From assembly GCA_051530055.1 (NCBI GenBank), contig CM121342.1, positions 2,542,001 through 2,606,000 of the forward strand: a stretch of DNA of 64,000 nucleotides, written 5' to 3'. The translations under genes and the position numbers were made by a program. The stretch comes from Neoechinorhynchus agilis. Lineage: Eukaryota; Acanthocephala. Below are positions 59,603 through 64,000 of this stretch, one piece after another. Under the pieces are notes generated by a model that saw only the letters and a list, made by a program, of their open reading frames with translations, had not been told where the DNA came from and ran no database searches. Within the stretch, counting starts at the first letter, position 1. The number at the start of each line of letters is the position of its first letter.

Positions 59603-61918
59603 TTGATGTTACTGATTCTTGTCGGTCACGTAAAAGAAGCAGCTCCGGCGGCCAGACAGCTACTGATAGTAGCCTGTCAACGCGGGGTCGGTGTGCCGCT
59701 CCACTTGGTGATGCGGCAGCGAACAGAAGAAACAAAATCCACCAGTGCGACCGGAAAAAGCGAGGGCGTCGTAGCTCTCGCCGACGACTTGAGCGTCGAA
59801 ATGAGCGAAACTGTCGCCGGAGGCAACGAAAGCGTCAGTCGAAGTTCATCACCGTGGTGGGTACGGACTGTTCAGGTGGCGCTGACAGCCGTGAGCCCTT
59901 TGGTCCAGCTATTTCAGATAGAAGAGGACTACGAATCGGATCCTTGAATTGTAGGAGTCTGCGAGCGCAATGGCGTAAGGGAACCCTGGCCAAATTGGCA
60001 AGGGACGCCAGAATGGATCTTGTGTTTTTACAAGAATTGCGCATAAGAGGCCAGTCAGACAAAGACGTAAATCAGGAGGACTTAGGAGGTCTGCGGACAG
60101 TCGAGGAAATGGAGGTGTAGGCGTTTGTTTGTCACCCCGCCTCCGAAACTCAGCACTATGCAGTATTATAAATGACCGAATCCTTCGTGTCAGCATAAAG
60201 CTTCGGTCGGGAAATCTCTATGCTTTTGGCGCATATTCACCGACCTCCTCGTCGGATGAAGAGGCGGTTGAAGGATATTATGGAAATCTAGCCGAACCAT
60301 TAGATGATGTACCGAACAGAGACACCCTCCTAATAGCCGGTGACTTCAACGCGATTTTACCGCATTCCGAAAGATCGCTATATGTGTTGAAAGGCGAGAA
60401 TCGGAACAGCCGGTTGAGGCGCTGGAGCAGCATGATCTCGTGTCTGCTAACACTTTATTCCGGAAGCGTCCGTGGCGTTTGGCGACGTTTATGGGTCAAA
60501 AGAATCCGTCCAAACATGCCACGGAAAAAAATCCCAAGAGACGCTTAGCTCAGCTTGACCATATATTGTTGAGACGTAGGGAAAAATGTCGGGTCAAAAA
60601 CGCGGACACATTCACAGTTGATGGGCTGCCAACCGACCACAAGTTGGTGATGTGTCAGTTGAGCATGAGAGACTCGTTGTTCCGTGCGCCTCAACGTCCT
60701 CCACGTCCGTTCTATGGCGCCCTCGCTAATGAAAAGAAGAGGAAAGGGTTCGATATCGAACTAGAGAATTAACTGAGCTCGATGCCAGCTGCTGAAACGG
60801 ATATTGATTTTTATTACAAGTCAATCTGCGACGCAGTGACCGAAGCGGCCGAGAAAACCCTCCCAAAAATGAGGCGTATAAAAGCTGCAAAGGTTATATG
60901 GCAGGAGGACTGTGAATTTATGGCAATGGCTGAGCAGATCAAAACTCTAAGAAAAAGAGGAAAACGATCTGAGGCTCGCATTGCAAGGCTTGAACTTGCC
61001 AACCTCTATAATGAAAAGCAAAAGGCTCCGATAGAGGACGCAGTTCGCGGGATCGCATATAAGGAAGGTTTTGTTCGTACCTCCTTAGCATGGAGAGCGA
61101 TAATCACTCTCACAGGAAGATCCCAAAGGCAGCCAACTTTGATTGAAGGTCCCTCCCCGGAAATCAGAAAAAAGAGAATCGCAAATTATTTTGCGGAAAT
61201 TCTCAATTCGCCATTATCGTCTTTGGAAGTGAGTCCTGCACTTCCAAAATGCACAATCGTCCCAAGCACTGAGGCATACTTCACTGGACCGATTTCCGTG
61301 AAGGAAGCGATCGCTGCGGCGAAAATGATGCGTGCGGGACGTGCATCAGGCCCGAGGTTTGAATCTATTGCCAGAAAAATCATACCGATAATGAATGGCA
61401 TAATGAATGGTGGCGCAGTACCTCAAATCTGGCAAACGGCGCATTTAACAATGATCCCCAGGAAATGCTGCTCGACGAGGTATATCCTTCATGTCCAACA
61501 CGGCAAAACTTTTCAGCAGCATTTTCAGACGCCGAATTCAGCCAATCCTCGAACCGTTTCTAAGTATTGAACAGAACGGCTTCAGGAAAGGTCGAAGCAC
61601 CACAGAGCACATATTGGCTTTGAGGAGGATCCTCGAGGAGGCACGAATTCATCAAACGGATGTGACTCTGGTATTTGTTGATTTCCGTCGAGCTTTCGAT
61701 TCGGTAAATCGAACGATGATTGGCGGTATCTTAAAGGAGTATGGAGTGCCGCCGATCATTGTCGCATCCGTTATGACATTATATAAAAACACAAGGTCCG
61801 CCGTAAAGACAGCTGACGGTTTTACAGAATACTTTTCCACCACTTCAGGTATTCTGCAGGGCGACACATTGGCTCCTTTCCTCTTCATCTTGGTGCTTGA
61901 TTGGGTAATCAGGTGCTT
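59603..61918 (+). mobile_element. RTE-like LINE, endonuclease plus partial RT, broken
   Basis: An Arg-rich leader (59,620-59,850) precedes an APE-type endonuclease: RIGSLNCRSLRAQWRKGTLA, MDLVFLQELRIRG, LLIAGDFNAILPHSER, and QLDHILLRRREK ... DGLPTDHKLVMCQL. A linker with WQEDCEFMAM leads to reverse transcriptase: FRKGRSTTEHILALRR, VTLVFVDFRRAFDSVNRTMI, and GILQGDTLAPFLFILVLDWV. The layout is RTE-like; the exact clade is uncertain. Several frame changes separate the blocks (near 60,120, 60,440, 60,775 and 61,480). The catalytic YADD box and thumb are missing because another element's sequence replaces them from about 61,919. Confidence 0.8.
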
Positions 61919-62585
61919 GATTGAACGCGGTCCCGCTGGCATCTGTGGGTATTCTCCTCTCCGGCGAGGCAGTAAGGGTCGGAGTTTCAATGAGATTAGG
62001 ACTACCAATGTGTTATCCCCACCGTTGCCGCTGCAGTGCAAATGTGGATTCTTCGGGACGTCATGGTCTCATCTGTAGAAAATCAGCCGATAGATTCGCA
62101 AGACATGCCGAAATTGACATGGTGCTGAGCCGGGCACTTGTTATGCGGTAAATACCCCCAATATTTTGGAACATGCCAACCTCTGTAGGGACGACGGGCG
62201 TAGACCTGATGGGGTGACCGTATTTCCGTGGAGGGAGGATAAATACCTCCTCTGGGACGCCATTTGTGTCGATACACTCAAGGCCAGCAATCTCAAGTTC
62301 TCGGTGGTTCAAGCTGGAGGTGCAGCGAGTGCTGCGGAAGGACGGAAAACGGCAAAATACCTCAATTTAGCCCGGGTTGATGTGTTTGCACCTTTTGGGG
62401 CTGGGACCTACGGATCTCTTGGTAGCGAGGTTCTTCAACTTCTGAAGGATCTGAAGCGACGCCTTCAGGCTACAACCGGCGATGCAAGGTCAGGTCAATA
62501 CTAGGTTCAAAATATCAGCATTGCCGTGTTGAGAGGCAACACTGCAAGCATTTGGGCAACAATTGAGGACGAGAACGGTGAATAA
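61919..62585 (+). mobile_element. C-terminal domain of a second LINE-like family
   Basis: Reads NAVPLASVGILLSGEAVRVG, then CYPHRCRC ... RHGLICRKSADRFARHAEID, a Cys/His cluster that could bind zinc. After a frame change come RDDGRRPDGVTVFPWREDKY and LLWDAICVDTLKASN, then EGRKTAKYLNL, VFAPFGAGTYGSLG and, past an in-frame TAG at 62,502-62,504, ISIAVLRGNTASIWAT, ending at 62,585. The order and motifs equal the tail of the element at 10,890-12,560. RPDG followed by WDA.C.DT resembles a PD-(D/E)XK nuclease core (inference). Confidence 0.65.
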
Positions 62586-64000
62586 TATTTATCGAAGAAA
62601 AGATAACAAGTGGCACGCACCAAATTTACTAGATTGATACTTGGGCTGGCTGTTGTAATGTGATAAATAAAAATCTTTATTTTTTCAATACATAAAATCG
62701 TGACTCAACCGAATCTGAGATTAAATCTGTACTACTGGATAAAATTTTAGATATATCTTCTTTTTTAAAATTGCACCTTCTATGACAGAGTGTCTATTTA
62801 TTGAGTAATTATTGAATGATTGGAAATTAGGTAATAAAAAGTATGAGAAGTTAAAATGTCCGCACCTCTTTTAACATTGAAACGCCTTTTCCGGTGGAAC
62901 TTTTGTAATCGTCGATGAATAAGCGGTTATCGACTTTAACGTCTTTGAACTTTACATACTGAAATGTTTAAAGAAGCCCAGAAAGTTATAGAGAAAAGAA
63001 CAAACGTTTGTTTAAAAGCTTTTAATTTTTGAATAGCTAATTTATTATGTTCAATTGGGAATCGAACCGAGCATTACTCGCGAGCGAAGAAGGCTGTCGA
63101 ATTTTGAAAGACATTTTTTGATTAGTTTAAACGAAGTGCTCGTTACTCAATATAACTTTGCATTTTAAGATGTCGGTCGATGTAACTGAAACCTTAATGA
63201 TAATGAGGTTCTTACATTTCTCACGTTGCTCCAACTCGCTTTTACGTTCCTCATCAGCCATAAACCGTTTAAGTCCTTCACTTATGTTTTTAATGGATTA
63301 GGTCTATGGATGAACAAGTTAATAGTTAGCATGAGTTCGCCAAAAGTCATCAGTCTACCAAGAGGTACTTAATTTGTCGTTGTCTAGGAGTCGCTAACAA
63401 CGAAAATCCTTAGGGAAAGTCTTATAGTAACAATCAGCAGAACAAAAAAACGCAAATATGTCTGCCAATTTCAGTCAATCTTTTTAGCCTCTGAATGAAC
63501 AACTCGAAAAAGTTGGAACCGAATCGTCGCTCAAATTTGCCGTAAGCCGTGGTTGCGAATTTATAAAACATCACGAAGTTAACAATTTTATAAAACAGTG
63601 TAATTTTGAACCGCATTTGATCAGCAACAGATCGTAATCTCCAGACAGACTATAAAAAGCTTATAGTAACGCAATAACTTAAAGAGAGATACTCCCGCCC
63701 ACGCTACGAGCCAACCGCTCTACTGATCTTCCCAATTGTTTTTTATGCATTATGGTTCGCTGATCTCTCGTTTTAGGTGTTATTCTAGCAAAATCCATAA
63801 GGTCTCTATTTATAGTTACTTATTTTCGCCTTCTCCATGTGAACAAAGTATAAAATGTGTTCGTCAAGTCGTTAAAAATTATTGTAAAACCTCTCTTAGT
63901 GTAATCAATTTAATGTCCCTAAAATTCTAGGATGTATTTTGCATTCCACTAATTTTCGCTTAAAATGGAAACGCTAGAATGCTCTGCAAGATATTATCCA
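62586..64000. other. Intergenic, no supported gene
   Basis: AT-rich, with only short ORFs (for example 63,434-63,616 minus). Two tRNA-like scraps occur on the minus strand: a B-box-like CGGTTCGATTCCC at about 63,062-63,077 and an A-box-like CAGTAGAGCGG near 63,710. They are too far apart to form a tRNA. Confidence 0.35.

Noticed and set aside
59101-59770. Terminal direct repeats of an LTR element
   Set aside because: The second copy continues directly into LINE endonuclease coding, the spacing is only ~0.37 kb, and no LTR-type ends or primer site are seen.
62083-62312. Minus-strand ORFs over the LINE tail
   Set aside because: Antisense shadows of the RPDG/WDA coding region on the plus strand.
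63060-63730. tRNA gene or tRNA-derived SINE on the minus strand
   Set aside because: An A-box-like and a B-box-like motif occur but about 630 bases apart, and neither flank folds into a cloverleaf by eye.

Overview
The window is AT-rich eukaryotic DNA from a small-intron invertebrate, most likely a nematode. The gene models that can be closed in frame use introns of 42, 46 and 49 bases with plain GT...AG ends. Other pointers are a secreted two-Kunitz protein, an acceptor-like TTTTTAG one base before an ATG, and CR1-like, RTE-like and hAT remnants. The species cannot be fixed from sequence alone.

Layout. 1-5,000: gene-poor, with a ~125-bp minisatellite and two copies of a foldback element whose 10-12-base flanking repeats are intact. 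5,001-13,500: the main gene island, with a three-exon secreted Kunitz gene (minus), a small secreted Cys protein (minus) divergent from a double-MATH-like gene (plus), a degraded LINE-like element (10,890-12,560) and a further small secreted protein (minus). 13,501-47,265: one satellite array of about 74 monomers of ~454 bp. It runs A-B in one orientation to 37,921, then flips and runs B'-A'. Rare variants recur in matching order on both sides of the flip, so the right arm is an inverted duplicate of the left: a palindrome about 9 kb per arm built inside satellite DNA.

47,266-49,222: a CR1-like LINE fragment cuts the satellite and abuts an 82-bp minisatellite. 49,400-53,792: an unrecognised coding region, then a clear single-exon coding sequence for an Arg/Asn/Gln-rich protein whose N-terminus resembles the Mago-binding motif of PYM and whose body is a 214-residue tandem duplication. 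A TATA-like promoter and a 5'UTR intron can be proposed for it. 54,239-58,187: a hAT remnant, a fourth foldback copy with a perfect 15-base flanking repeat, a Lys-rich ORF, and an intronless, broken seryl-tRNA synthetase copy. 58,394-62,585: LINE debris, including a CR1-like ORF1, a duplicated LINE 5' end flanking an orphan exon-like ORF, and an RTE-like LINE fused just before the expected YADD position to the C-terminal domain of a different family, the one also present at 10,890-12,560. The last 1.4 kb holds nothing convincing.

There is no operon-like or pathway grouping. The window reads as a few small host genes beside a large satellite block and a graveyard of non-LTR and DNA elements. 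No retrovirus-like, LTR or Polinton element was recognised.
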